In this document: in pieces, positions 26,807 through 35,886 of the stretch
Numbering within the stretch: the stretch's first letter is position 1
Layout of the letters: each line of letters opens with the position of its first letter
Source of the DNA: Cupriavidus numazuensis
GTDB taxonomy: Bacteria; Pseudomonadota; Gammaproteobacteria; Burkholderiales; Burkholderiaceae
NCBI RefSeq assembly: GCF_905397435.1
Contig: NZ_CAJPVI010000003.1
Location: 62,001-126,000, forward strand
Reading direction: 5' to 3'
DNA: 64,000 bases
Notes under the pieces: model-generated
What the model saw: the letters and a program-made list of their open reading frames with translations, nothing else
The model's database searches: none
Told to the model about the DNA's origin: nothing
Program-made: the position numbers and the translations under genes

Positions 26807-28117
26807 ATGAACCCCATCAAAGTTGGCCTGCTCGGCATCGGTACCGTCGGTAGCGGCACGTTCAACGTGCTCAAGCGCAACCAGGAAGAAATTCGCCGCC
26901 GCGCAGGCCGCGGCATCGAGATCGCCGTGGTGGCTGATCTCAACACCGAGCGCGCACGCGAGCTGACCAACGGCGAAGTCGAGATCGTCAACGACGCCAA
27001 TGTGGTGGTGGCCCGTCCGGACATCGACATCGTGGTCGAGCTGATCGGCGGCTACGGCATCGCGCGCGAACTGGTGCTCAAAGCCATCGAGAACGGCAAG
27101 CACGTAGTCACCGCCAACAAGGCGCTGCTGGCCGTGCATGGCAACGAGATCTTCGAAGCCGCGCGCAGGAAGGGCGTGATCGTCGCGTTCGAGGCCGCAG
27201 TGGCCGGTGGCATCCCCATCATCAAGGCGCTGCGCGAAGGCCTGACGGCCAACCGCATCCAGTGGATTGCCGGCATCATCAACGGCACCACGAACTTCAT
27301 CCTGTCCGAGATGCGCGACAAGGGCCTGGATTTCAACACGGTCCTGAAGGAAGCGCAGCAGCTCGGCTATGCCGAGGCCGACCCGACCTTCGATATCGAA
27401 GGCGTCGACGCCGCGCACAAGGTCACGCTGATGAGCGCCATCGCGTTCGGCATGCCGGTGCAGTTCGAAAAGGCCCACGTGGAAGGCATCACCAAGCTGG
27501 CCGCGACCGACATCAAGTACGCCGAGGAACTGGGCTACCGCATCAAGCTGCTGGGCATCACGCGCCGCCGCGACGACGGCGTGGAACTGCGCGTGCATCC
27601 GACGCTGGTGCCGGCTTCGCGCCTGATCGCCAACGTGGAAGGCGCGATGAACGCCGTGCTGGTGCAGGGCGACGCCGTCGGCGCCACGCTGTACTACGGC
27701 AAGGGCGCGGGCGCCGAGCCGACCGCCTCGGCCGTGATCGCCGACCTGGTCGACGTGACGCGTCTGCACACCGCCGACCCGAACCACCGCGTGCCGCACC
27801 TGGCGTTCCAGCCGGACGAGCTGTCGAACGTGCCGGTGCTGCCGATCGAGGAAATCAACAGCGCCTACTACCTGCGCATGCGCGTGTCGGACGAGACCGG
27901 TGTGCTGGCCGAGATCACGCGCATCCTGGCCGAGGGGGGCATCTCCATCGACGCGATGCTGCAGAAGGAATCGCGCGAGGGCGAGCCGCAGACCGACATC
28001 ATCATCCTGACCCACGTGACGCGCGAGAAGCACGTCAATGCCGCCATCGCGAAGATCGAGTCGCTGCCGACCGTGCTGTCGCCGGTCACGCGCCTGCGCA
28101 TGGAAGAACTGAACTGA
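26807..28117 (+). CDS. hom: homoserine dehydrogenase
   Basis: Reduces aspartate semialdehyde to homoserine in the threonine/methionine pathway. The 436-residue protein has the NAD(P)-binding loop GLLGIGTVGSGT at the N-terminus, the catalytic-domain motif GIINGTTNFILSEM with ADPTFDIEGVDAAHK, and a C-terminal ACT domain (YLRMRVSDETGVLAEITRIL) that normally gives feedback inhibition by threonine. It is the monofunctional form. It is 21 bases from thrC. Confidence 0.97.
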   Translation: MNPIKVGLLGIGTVGSGTFNVLKRNQEEIRRRAGRGIEIAVVADLNTERARELTNGEVEIVNDANVVVARPDIDIVVELIGGYGIARELVLKAIENGKHVVTANKALLAVHGNEIFEAARRKGVIVAFEAAVAGGIPIIKALREGLTANRIQWIAGIINGTTNFILSEMRDKGLDFNTVLKEAQQLGYAEADPTFDIEGVDAAHKVTLMSAIAFGMPVQFEKAHVEGITKLAATDIKYAEELGYRIKLLGITRRRDDGVELRVHPTLVPASRLIANVEGAMNAVLVQGDAVGATLYYGKGAGAEPTASAVIADLVDVTRLHTADPNHRVPHLAFQPDELSNVPVLPIEEINSAYYLRMRVSDETGVLAEITRILAEGGISIDAMLQKESREGEPQTDIIILTHVTREKHVNAAIAKIESLPTVLSPVTRLRMEELN

Positions 28118-28138
28118 TCGGCAGGATATTCCGGACCC

Positions 28139-29587
28139 ATGAAATACCAGTCGACCCGCGGCCACGAAGTGCCGCAATCGTTCTCTGAAATCCTGCTGGG
28201 CGGCCTGGCGCCGGACGGCGGCCTGTACCTGCCGGTGCAGTATCCGCAAGTCACCGCCGACGAACTGGAAGCCTGGCGCAAGCTGTCGTACGCCGACCTG
28301 GCGTTCGAGATCCTGAGCAAATTCTGCGACGACATCCCGGCCGAGGACCTGCGCGCGCTGACGCGCAAGACCTATACCGCCGAGGTGTACTGCAACGCGC
28401 GCGCCGGCGACAACACCGCCGACATCACGCCGCTGCGCACGCTGGGCGAGGAAGGTGGCACCAAGCTGCAGCTGCTGGGCCTGTCCAACGGCCCGACGCT
28501 GGCCTTCAAGGACATGGCCATGCAGCTGCTCGGCAATATGTTCGAGTACGCGCTGGGCCGTGCCGGGCTGGAACTCAACATCCTGGGCGCCACGTCCGGC
28601 GATACCGGCAGCGCTGCCGAGTACGCGATGCGCGGCAAGCGCGGCATCCGCGTGTTCATGCTGAGCCCGCACCGCAAGATGAGCGCGTTCCAGACCGCGC
28701 AGATGTTCAGCCTGCAGGACCCGAACATCTTCAACCTGGCGGTGGAAGGCGTGTTCGACGACTGCCAGGACATCGTCAAGGCGGTCTCGAACGACCTCGA
28801 GTACAAGGCCCGCCAGCGCATCGGTACGGTCAATTCGATCAACTGGGCGCGTGTGGTGGCCCAGGTCGTGTACTACTTCAAGGGCTGGCTGCTCGCGACC
28901 ACGGGCCCTGGCCAGAAGGTGTCGTTCTGCGTGCCGTCGGGCAACTTCGGCAATGTCTGCGCCGGCCATATTGCGCGCATGATGGGTTTGCCGATCGACA
29001 AGCTCGTAGTAGCGACCAACGAAAACGACGTGCTCGACGAGTTCTTCCGCAGCGGCGCCTACCGCGTGCGCAAGTCGGCCGAGACGTACCACACGTCGAG
29101 CCCGAGCATGGATATCTCGAAGGCATCGAACTTCGAGCGCTTCATTTTCGACCTGATCGGCCAGGACGGCGGCAAGCTGGCCGCGCTGTTCCGCGATGTG
29201 GACGAGAAGGGCGGCTTCGACCTGTCGGGCACGCCGGAATACGAGCGCATCCGCGGCGAGTTCGGCTTTGTCTCGGGCCGCAGCACCCACGATGACCGCG
29301 TGGCGACGATCCGCGACATGTCGGCGCGCTATGGCATCACGATCGACACCCATACCGCCGATGGCATCAAGGTGGCGCGCGAGCATCTCAGCGCCGGCGT
29401 GCCGATGGTCGTGCTGGAAACGGCGCTGCCCGCCAAGTTCGCCGACACCATCCGTGAAGCGCTGGGCCATGAGCCGGAGCGTCCCGCTGCGTTTGAAGGC
29501 ATCGAGAAGCTGCCGCAGCGCTTCGAGGTGATGGCGAACGACGCCAGCCAGGTCAAGGCCTTTATCGCCGGTCACACCGGCCTGTAA
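28139..29587 (+). CDS. thrC: threonine synthase
   Basis: A PLP enzyme that converts O-phosphohomoserine to threonine. The 482-residue protein starts MKYQSTRGHEVPQSFSEILL. The PLP lysine lies in PTLAFKDMAMQLLG, and the phosphate-binding loop is ILGATSGDTGSAAEYA. SFCVPSGNFGNVCAGHIA is also typical. The length fits the longer class of threonine synthase with the extra N-terminal domain. It is directly downstream of hom and followed by a GC-rich hairpin without a T-run. Confidence 0.97.
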   Translation: MKYQSTRGHEVPQSFSEILLGGLAPDGGLYLPVQYPQVTADELEAWRKLSYADLAFEILSKFCDDIPAEDLRALTRKTYTAEVYCNARAGDNTADITPLRTLGEEGGTKLQLLGLSNGPTLAFKDMAMQLLGNMFEYALGRAGLELNILGATSGDTGSAAEYAMRGKRGIRVFMLSPHRKMSAFQTAQMFSLQDPNIFNLAVEGVFDDCQDIVKAVSNDLEYKARQRIGTVNSINWARVVAQVVYYFKGWLLATTGPGQKVSFCVPSGNFGNVCAGHIARMMGLPIDKLVVATNENDVLDEFFRSGAYRVRKSAETYHTSSPSMDISKASNFERFIFDLIGQDGGKLAALFRDVDEKGGFDLSGTPEYERIRGEFGFVSGRSTHDDRVATIRDMSARYGITIDTHTADGIKVAREHLSAGVPMVVLETALPAKFADTIREALGHEPERPAAFEGIEKLPQRFEVMANDASQVKAFIAGHTGL

Positions 29588-29611
29588 GCGGGGCGGTGCC
29601 AATGTGGCTGC

Positions 29612-29638
29612 GGCGCCGCCGCATGCCTTGGCGGCGCC
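29612..29638 (+). other. GC-rich hairpin between thrC and moeA
   Basis: A perfect 9-bp inverted repeat (GGCGCCGCC / GGCGGCGCC) with a 9-base loop lies 25 bases after the thrC stop. Without a T-run it may be an mRNA-stabilising hairpin or a weak terminator. Confidence 0.5.
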
Positions 29639-29765
29639 AACTCGCTACAATCAGGCTAGCCGTGGCCCAGTCGCGGCCCCCGGATTGCCCGCCAGGTCGA
29701 ATGACCCTGTGCGACGCAATGCGCGGGCCGTTTTTCATGGGCGCCCAGAACCCACACATCCCACC

Positions 29766-31007
29766 ATGACCCAAGCTGCAGCGTCTTCTCGCCCCCCGAT
29801 GCTGACCATGGCCCAGGCGCTCGACGCCTTGCTGGCCGCCGCCCGCCCGCTGGCGCAGGCCGAGCAGGTCGATACCCTGGCCGCCAACGGCCGCGTGCTG
29901 GCTGCTCCGGTCACCAGTTCCCTGCAGGTGCCGCCTGCCGACAATACGTCGATGGATGGCTACGTGATGCGCGCCGCGGATGTACCCGCAGCCGGTACCC
30001 GCTTGCCGGTGTCGCAGCGTATTCCGGCCGGCCATGTCGGCAGCGAACTGGCGCCAGGTACCGCTGCCCGCATCTTTACCGGCGGGCTGATTCCTCCGGG
30101 CGCCGATGCCGTAGTGATGCAGGAGCAGTGTGCGGCCGATGGCAACGATGTGATCGTCAACCACGTGCCGCAGTCCGGTGAGTGGATCCGCCGCGCCGGT
30201 GAGGACATCGAAGCCGGTAGTGTGATCCTCCCCACCGGTACGCGGCTGACACCGCAGGCGTTGGGCCTGGCGGCTTCAGTGGGCCAGGCACGGCTGGATG
30301 TGGTGCGGCGCGTACGCGTCGCGGTGTTCTTCACGGGCGACGAGTTGGCCATGCCTGGCGAGCCGCTGAAGCCGGGCGCGATCTACAACTCGAATCGCTT
30401 CACGCTGCGCGGCCTGCTCGAAAACCTCGGTTGCGAAGTGAGCGACCTGGGTATTGTTCCCGATACGCTGGCTGCCACGCGCGAGACGCTGCGCAAGGCC
30501 GCGCAGGGGCACGACCTGATCATCACGTCGGGCGGTGTCTCGGTCGGCGAAGAGGACCATATCAAGCCCGCGGTCGAAGCCGAGGGCCGTCTGGACATGT
30601 GGCAGATCGCGATCAAGCCGGGCAAGCCACTGGCATTCGGGCAGGTGAACAATGGCAGCAGCGATGCGGCGTTCTTCCTGGGCCTGCCGGGCAATCCGGT
30701 GTCTAGCTTCGTCACGTTCCTGCTGTTCGTGCGGCCGTTCATCCTGCGACTGCAAGGGGTTGCCGACGTGTCGCCACGGCGCTTGCCGCTGCGCGCGGAC
30801 TTCGAACTGAAGAAGGGCGACCGCCGCAACGAATTTCTGCGCGCGCGCATCAATGCCAATGGCGGCCTGGACCTGTTCCCGAACCAGAGTTCGGGCGTGC
30901 TGACCTCCACGGTGTGGGGCGACGGCCTGATCGACAACCCGCCCGACCGGGCGATCGCGCACGGCGATACCGTGCAGTTCATTCCGTTCGACGGCCTGCT
31001 CGCATAG
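29766..31007 (+). CDS. moeA: molybdopterin molybdenumtransferase MoeA
   Basis: Inserts molybdate into adenylylated molybdopterin, the final step of cofactor synthesis. The 413-residue protein has the MoeA N-terminal region (LTMAQALDALLAAARPL, then PPADNTSMDGYVMRA), the MoCF domain with TSGGVSVGEEDHIK and the GLPGNPVSSFVTF motif, and the C-terminal beta domain (RNEFLRARI). The start at 29766 is chosen by fit to the family. It heads moeA-moaD-moaE. Confidence 0.96.
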   Translation: MTQAAASSRPPMLTMAQALDALLAAARPLAQAEQVDTLAANGRVLAAPVTSSLQVPPADNTSMDGYVMRAADVPAAGTRLPVSQRIPAGHVGSELAPGTAARIFTGGLIPPGADAVVMQEQCAADGNDVIVNHVPQSGEWIRRAGEDIEAGSVILPTGTRLTPQALGLAASVGQARLDVVRRVRVAVFFTGDELAMPGEPLKPGAIYNSNRFTLRGLLENLGCEVSDLGIVPDTLAATRETLRKAAQGHDLIITSGGVSVGEEDHIKPAVEAEGRLDMWQIAIKPGKPLAFGQVNNGSSDAAFFLGLPGNPVSSFVTFLLFVRPFILRLQGVADVSPRRLPLRADFELKKGDRRNEFLRARINANGGLDLFPNQSSGVLTSTVWGDGLIDNPPDRAIAHGDTVQFIPFDGLLA

Positions 31008-31037
31008 CGGGCCGTGCAAACGGTGCAAGAAGTCGCG

Positions 31038-31295
31038 ATGAACATCGAACTACGTTTCTTTGCCAGCGTGCGCGAACAACTCGGCGTTGCCGGGGAGCGC
31101 GCCGAAGTTCCGGGCGACGTGCGCACGGTAGGCGAACTGCGCCAATGGCTGCGCACGCGCGGTGGTTCCTGGGCCGAAGCGCTGGCCGAAGGCCGTGCGC
31201 TCCGCATGGCTGTGGACCATGCTGTGGCACGCGCCGATACGGCGATTGCGGAAGGCTGCGAGGTGGCCTTCTTCCCACCGGTGACGGGAGGCTGA
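31038..31295 (+). CDS. moaD: molybdopterin synthase sulfur carrier subunit
   Basis: A ubiquitin-fold protein whose C-terminal glycine carries the sulfur used to build molybdopterin. The 85-residue product starts MNIELRFFASVREQLG and ends in the required VTGG. EVAFFPPVTGG is the characteristic tail. An in-frame GTG at 31014 would add 8 residues without similarity. It is between moeA and moaE. Confidence 0.95.
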   Translation: MNIELRFFASVREQLGVAGERAEVPGDVRTVGELRQWLRTRGGSWAEALAEGRALRMAVDHAVARADTAIAEGCEVAFFPPVTGG

Positions 31296-31296
31296 C

Positions 31297-31797
31297 ATGA
31301 GCGTCAGGGTACAGCGCGAGGATTTCGACCTCGGCGCCGAAGTCGCGGCGCTACGGAGCAGCCGTCCGGCCGTGGGCGCGGTGGCAAGCTTCATCGGCAC
31401 GGTACGCGATATCAGCGAGGGCAGCGCCGTCAGCGCGATGGAGCTCGAGCACTATCCCGGCATGACCGAGAAGGCGCTCGCCCAGATCGAAGCCGCTGCC
31501 TGTGCGCGCTGGGAGCTGCTGGGCGTGACGATCATCCACCGCGTCGGACCGCTGCTGCCGCTGGACCAGATCGTGATGGTGGCGGTCGCCTCCGCGCATC
31601 GCGGCAATGCATTCGCTGCGTGCGAATTCATCATGGACTACCTCAAGTCCGAAGCGCCGTTCTGGAAGAAGGAAGAGACACCGGAAGGCGCGCGCTGGGT
31701 CGATGCCCGCGTCACTGACGAGGCCGCCCTGAAGCGCTGGGGGATCCCGTCCTTCAACGCCAGCGGTCCCGAAGCCGGTAGCGACGGCGAGGCCTGA
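31297..31797 (+). CDS. moaE: molybdopterin synthase catalytic subunit
   Basis: With MoaD, it converts precursor Z to molybdopterin. The 166-residue protein contains GAVASFIGTVRDISEG, MELEHYPGMTEKAL, HRVGPLLPLDQIVMVAV and the active-site region ACEFIMDYLKSEAPFWKKE with its essential lysines. It starts one base after the moaD stop, and its stop codon shares one base with the next start (TGATG). Confidence 0.97.
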   Translation: MSVRVQREDFDLGAEVAALRSSRPAVGAVASFIGTVRDISEGSAVSAMELEHYPGMTEKALAQIEAAACARWELLGVTIIHRVGPLLPLDQIVMVAVASAHRGNAFAACEFIMDYLKSEAPFWKKEETPEGARWVDARVTDEAALKRWGIPSFNASGPEAGSDGEA

Positions 31798-32177
31798 TGG
31801 GGCCGCTCGGGTTCGTCGCGGTCGGCATCGGCGCCGCTCTCGGCGCGTGGCTGCGCTGGGCGTTCTCGGTCATGTGGAACAGCCTGAATCCGGCCTTGCC
31901 ATACGGCACGCTGGCCGCGAACCTGCTCGGCGGATACCTGATCGGGCTGGCTGTCGGCTTCTTCGATAGCCATCCCGGGCTGCCCCCGGAATGGCGGCTG
32001 CTGGCCATTACGGGCTTCCTCGGCGGCCTGACCACGTTCTCCACCTTTTCCAGCGAAGCGCTGGCCAACCTGATGTCAGGCGACTACGGCTGGGCCTTGC
32101 TGCATCTGCTCAGCCATCTGGGCGGCTCTCTGCTGTTCGCCGCGCTGGGCCTCTGGACCTACCGCCTGCTGGCCTGA
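31797..32177 (+). CDS. crcB: fluoride ion channel CrcB/FluC
   Basis: A dual-topology dimeric membrane channel that exports fluoride. The product has 126 residues and four hydrophobic segments. Family motifs are GAALGAWLRW at the start, YGTLAANLLGGYLIGL, and GFLGGLTTFSTFSSE, which holds the Phe-box and polar-track residues. Its start codon overlaps the moaE stop by one base, so it is likely translationally coupled. No fluoride riboswitch motif was seen upstream. Confidence 0.95.
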   Translation: MGPLGFVAVGIGAALGAWLRWAFSVMWNSLNPALPYGTLAANLLGGYLIGLAVGFFDSHPGLPPEWRLLAITGFLGGLTTFSTFSSEALANLMSGDYGWALLHLLSHLGGSLLFAALGLWTYRLLA

Positions 32178-32240
32178 GCGCTGCAGCGGCAGCCGCGCCG
32201 GCTGGGCCGTTTGCACCGCGTGATACGGGAAAGCCATGAA

Positions 32241-32270
32241 TTGACATCGGCGGTCAAGGCCTCATACGAT
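32241..32270 (+). promoter_or_regulatory. sigma-70-type promoter upstream of TetR regulator gene
   Basis: TTGACA at 32241 and TACGAT at 32265 are separated by 18 bases. The element runs directly into an operator-like palindrome. Confidence 0.65.
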
Positions 32271-32296
32271 GAAACATGAATCAGTCATCATGTTTC
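32271..32296. promoter_or_regulatory. operator-like palindrome (probable TetR-family binding site)
   Basis: GAAACATG (32271-32278) and CATGTTTC (32289-32296) form an 8-bp perfect inverted repeat with a 10-base spacer. It overlaps the expected transcription start of the TetR-type gene, fitting autorepression and control of the downstream transporter. Confidence 0.65.
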
Positions 32297-32393
32297 GCAG
32301 GGCCGCTCCGGGCAGAGGAGGCAGGACGGCGGGCAGGGCGCGGGACACAGGTTGCACACACAGAGGGCGCCCGAGCGCCACAGTGGAGACACG

Positions 32394-33029
32394 ATGTCCC
32401 AGACCGACTCCGGCAGGACTGAATCCGCCAGGACTGAATCCAGCATCTGCCCGCCCAAGACCGCGCGCGGGCAGAAGACACGCGCTGCCCTGCTGCGTGC
32501 CGCCGAGAAGGTGTTCGGCGAGAAGGGCTACTACGTTGCATCGATTTCCGAGATCACGCAGGAAGCCAAGGTGGCCATGGGCACCTTCTACCTGTACTTC
32601 AAGGACAAGGAAGACGTTTTCCGCGCGCTGGTCCAGCACATGCTCGAACTGCTGCGCACCCACCTGCGCAAGCACGTGGCGCCGGCCACCAGCCAGATCG
32701 AGGCGGAACGGCTCGGCCTGAGGGCGTTCCTGTCCTTCGTTTCCCGACACAAGAACCTCTACCGGATCGTGCTCGATTCGTATTCGGTGGACGAGACCAT
32801 CTACAGCAGCTACTTCCAGGTCTTTGCCGATCTCTACAGCCGGCGCCTGAGCCGTGCGGCGGAGCAGGGCGAGGTGCGCCCCGGCGATGCCGAGGTGCGC
32901 GCCTGGTGCCTGATCGGCATCAGCAATTTCCTGGGCATGCGCTATGCGCTGTGGAAACGGCCGGCATCGATGGAGAAGGTGGTCGATGCTGCGTTCGACA
33001 TGATCACGCACGGGCTGCAAGCGCGGTGA
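32394..33029 (+). CDS. TetR/AcrR family transcriptional regulator
   Basis: The 211-residue protein has a short N-terminal tail with an in-frame tandem repeat (GRTESARTES, from two 15-base copies). The TetR helix-turn-helix follows (KTRAALLRAAEKVFGEKGYYVASISEITQEAKVAMGTFYLYFKDKEDVF). The C-terminal helical domain would bind an effector such as an acyl-CoA or aromatic acid. TGGAGAC precedes the ATG. It is 48 bases upstream of the ABC transporter operon on the same strand and probably regulates it through the palindrome at 32271. Confidence 0.93.
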   Translation: MSQTDSGRTESARTESSICPPKTARGQKTRAALLRAAEKVFGEKGYYVASISEITQEAKVAMGTFYLYFKDKEDVFRALVQHMLELLRTHLRKHVAPATSQIEAERLGLRAFLSFVSRHKNLYRIVLDSYSVDETIYSSYFQVFADLYSRRLSRAAEQGEVRPGDAEVRAWCLIGISNFLGMRYALWKRPASMEKVVDAAFDMITHGLQAR

Positions 33030-33077
33030 TGGCTGGCGGCGGCCGAGATACCGAAGCGAAAAATAAGAGGAGACAAC

Positions 33078-34265
33078 ATGCAACGCAGAACGATCGCCGT
33101 ACATGCCCTGGCGCTGGCCGCCAGCCTGCTCGCCAGTGCGGGCGTGCTTGCCAGGGACATCCGCATTGCCCACGTCTACGACAAGACCGGCGCGCTGGAA
33201 GCCTATGCCAAGCAGACCCAGACGGGGCTGATGATGGGCCTGGAGTACGCGACGAACGGCACCATGACCGTCAATGGCAACAAGCTTGTGGTGATCGAGA
33301 AGGACACCCAGGGCAAGCCCGACGTGGCCAAGGCCCAGCTTGCGGCTGCCTACAGCGATGACCGCGCCGACATCGCGCTGGGGCCGACGTCATCGGGCAC
33401 CGCGCTGGCCATGTTGCCGGTCGCGGAAGAGTACAAGAAGGTCCTGCTGGTCGAGCCCGCCGTGGCCGATTCCATTACCGGCGACAAGTGGAACCGCTAC
33501 ATTTTCCGCACGGGCCGCAACTCGTCGCAGGACGCCATCTCCAACGCGGTGGCGCTGGACAAGCCGGGCGTGCAAATCGCCACGCTGGCGCAGGACTACG
33601 CCTTCGGCCGCGACGGCGTGAAGGCGTTCAAGGTCGCGCTGAAGAACGCGAAGATCGTCCATGAGGAATACCTGCCGACCAGCACCACCGACTTCACCGC
33701 CGGTGCGCAGCGGCTGTTCGATTCGCTCAAGGACAAGCCCGGCCGCAAGGTGATCTTCATCATCTGGGCCGGTGCGGGCAACCCGTTCAAGATCGCGGAC
33801 CTCGACCCGAAGCGCTACGGCATCGAGATCGCCTCGGGCGGCAACATCCTGCCGGCCATGACCAGCTACAAGAATTTCCCGGGCATGGAAGGCGCGACTT
33901 ACTACTACTTCGGCATTCCGAAGAACAAGGCCAACGAATGGCTGGTGTCGAACCACTACAGCAAGTTCAAGTCGCCGCCTGATTTCTTCACGGCCGGTGG
34001 CATGTCGGCCGGCATCGCGCTGGTGGAAGCGCTGAAGAAGACGGGCGGCGACACCAATACCGAAAAGCTGATCTCGGCGATGGAGGGCATGGCGTTCGAA
34101 ACGCCCAAGGGCCGCATGTTCTTCCGCAAGGAAGACCACCAGGCGATGCAGTCGATGTACCACTTCAAGATCAAGGTGGACCCGGCGTTCGCCTGGGGCG
34201 TGCCCGAGCTGGTCCGCGAGATCAAGCCCGAAGAGATGAACGTGCCGATCCGCAACCAGCGCTGA
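33078..34265 (+). CDS. branched-chain amino acid-type ABC transporter substrate-binding protein
   Basis: This periplasmic binding protein of the LivK/Peripla_BP_6 class has 395 residues. A signal peptide runs to about ASAGVLARD; the mature protein holds DIRIAHVYDKTGALEAYAKQ, VVIEKDTQGKPDVAKAQL and GPTSSGTALAMLPVAEEYKK. AGAGGAGA precedes the ATG. It is the first gene of a five-gene transporter cluster, and its stop shares one base with the ATPase gene start. With an acyl-CoA ligase downstream, the substrate is more likely a carboxylic acid than an amino acid; this is inference. Confidence 0.92.
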   Translation: MQRRTIAVHALALAASLLASAGVLARDIRIAHVYDKTGALEAYAKQTQTGLMMGLEYATNGTMTVNGNKLVVIEKDTQGKPDVAKAQLAAAYSDDRADIALGPTSSGTALAMLPVAEEYKKVLLVEPAVADSITGDKWNRYIFRTGRNSSQDAISNAVALDKPGVQIATLAQDYAFGRDGVKAFKVALKNAKIVHEEYLPTSTTDFTAGAQRLFDSLKDKPGRKVIFIIWAGAGNPFKIADLDPKRYGIEIASGGNILPAMTSYKNFPGMEGATYYYFGIPKNKANEWLVSNHYSKFKSPPDFFTAGGMSAGIALVEALKKTGGDTNTEKLISAMEGMAFETPKGRMFFRKEDHQAMQSMYHFKIKVDPAFAWGVPELVREIKPEEMNVPIRNQR

Positions 34266-35065
34266 TGGACGCGACAGCCACAGCGGCACAGCCGCCAATG
34301 CTGGAAACGCGCGATCTGACCATCCGCTTTGGCGGCCATGTGGCCGTCAATGCGGTGTCGTGCGCGTTCCGGCCCGGCGAGCTGACGTGCATCGTCGGTC
34401 CCAACGGCGCGGGCAAGACGACGTACTTCAACCTGATCTCGGGACAACTGCCTGCCACGGCGGGCCAGATCCTGCTGGACGGGGAAGACGTGACGCGCCT
34501 GCCGGTCTCGCACAAGGCGCGTCGCGGCATCGGGCGCGCGTTCCAGCTGACCAGCCTGTTCCCGAACCTGCCGGTGCTGGAAAACGTGCGCCTGGCGGTG
34601 CAGGCACGCCAGCAGCGCGGCATCGACCTGCTGTCGATGTGGACCAGCCACCGCGGCGTGCGCGCGCAGGCGGAGGCTTGCCTGGAACGCGTGGCGCTGG
34701 CCGACAAGCGCCACCTGCCGGTGGCCGCGTTGCCGCATGGCGACCAGCGCAAGCTCGAGGTTGGCATCTTGCTGGCGCTGCAGCCGCGCATTTTCATGTT
34801 CGACGAGCCCACGGCCGGCATGAGCGTGGACGAGGTGCCGGTGATCCTGGACCTGATTCGGGAGATCCGGCAGGACCGCAGCAAGACCGTGCTGCTCGTC
34901 GAACACAAGATGGATGTGGTGCGATCGCTTGCCGACCGCATCATCGTGCTGCACAACGGCACGCTGATGGCGGACGGCGACCCGGCGGAAGTCATTGCGT
35001 CGCCGATCGTGCAGCAGGCATACCTGGGCGTGGTGGAAACCGGCATGGAGGCAAGCCATGCGTGA
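34265..35065 (+). CDS. ABC transporter ATP-binding protein, LivG type
   Basis: The 266-residue ATPase has Walker A GPNGAGKTTYFNL, a LivG-type Q-loop region (RGIGRAFQLTSLFPNLPVLENV), the signature replaced by LPHGDQRKLEVG, Walker B RIFMFDEPTAGMS and the switch histidine in VEHKMDVV. The signature motif is PHGDQ instead of the usual LSGGQ or SYGxQ, but SYG/PHG forms are common in LivG. It overlaps its neighbours by 1 and 8 bases. Confidence 0.93.
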   Translation: MDATATAAQPPMLETRDLTIRFGGHVAVNAVSCAFRPGELTCIVGPNGAGKTTYFNLISGQLPATAGQILLDGEDVTRLPVSHKARRGIGRAFQLTSLFPNLPVLENVRLAVQARQQRGIDLLSMWTSHRGVRAQAEACLERVALADKRHLPVAALPHGDQRKLEVGILLALQPRIFMFDEPTAGMSVDEVPVILDLIREIRQDRSKTVLLVEHKMDVVRSLADRIIVLHNGTLMADGDPAEVIASPIVQQAYLGVVETGMEASHA

Positions 35066-35807
35066 ACAACGTGAACACGCCGGCGCAGGCCCGATCCTGC
35101 GTCTGCGCGATGTGCAGACCCATATCGGCCCGTACCACATCCTGCACGGCGTGAGCTTCGACGTGCCGCGCGGCGGGGTGACCATGCTGCTGGGGCGCAA
35201 CGGCGCGGGCAAGACCACGACGCTGCGCACGATCATGGGCCTGTGGCGGGCCAGCGCGGGCACAGTGGCGTTCGACGGCGGCGACATCACCGAACACGGC
35301 ACGCCGGCCATCGCGCAGGCCGGCATTGCCTACGTGCCCGAAAACATGGGCGTGTTTTCCGACCTGACAGTGGCCGAGAACATGCGGCTGGCCGCGCGCA
35401 GCGGCGCCATCGACGAGCGGCGGTTGGACTGGGTGTTCCGCATGTTCCCCGCGCTGAAGACGTTCTGGCACCAGCGCGCCGGGGTCCTGTCGGGCGGCCA
35501 GAAGCAGATGCTGTCGGTGGCACGCGCCATCATCGAACCGCGCAAACTGCTGATTGTTGATGAACCGACCAAGGGACTGGCGCCGGCCATCATCCAGAAC
35601 ATGATCGCCGTGTTCCGTGAGCTGAAGCAGACCGAGGTGTCGATCCTGCTGGTCGAACAGAATTTCCATATGGCGAAGTCGGTGGGCGATACCGTGGCCG
35701 TGATGGATGACGGGCGCATCGTGCACACCGGCACGATGGCCGCGCTGGCGCAGGACGAAGCGCTACAGCAGCGCCTGCTGGGGTTGTCGCTGGCGGCGCA
35801 CCAGTAA
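35058..35807 (+). CDS. ABC transporter ATP-binding protein, LivF type
   Basis: The 249-residue ATPase has Walker A GRNGAGKTTTLRTIMGL, the LivF motif GIAYVPENMGVFSDLTVAENM, signature LSGGQKQMLSVARA, Walker B KLLIVDEPTKGLAP and the switch region VEQNFHMA. GGAGG lies 7 bases before the ATG. It overlaps the LivG-like gene by eight bases and pairs with it to drive transport. Confidence 0.93.
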   Translation: MREQREHAGAGPILRLRDVQTHIGPYHILHGVSFDVPRGGVTMLLGRNGAGKTTTLRTIMGLWRASAGTVAFDGGDITEHGTPAIAQAGIAYVPENMGVFSDLTVAENMRLAARSGAIDERRLDWVFRMFPALKTFWHQRAGVLSGGQKQMLSVARAIIEPRKLLIVDEPTKGLAPAIIQNMIAVFRELKQTEVSILLVEQNFHMAKSVGDTVAVMDDGRIVHTGTMAALAQDEALQQRLLGLSLAAHQ

Positions 35808-35886
35808 GGACGCACGCAGTTCCGAAGGTTTGCTGGCCTCTCCCGCACGCGCGGGAGGCGAGTACACGATCAGCAGGACGAGATAC

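Noticed and set aside
26696..29602. 968-codon open frame on the minus strand opposite hom and thrC
   Set aside because: Antisense shadow of two well-defined metabolic genes; low-complexity composition and no family motifs.
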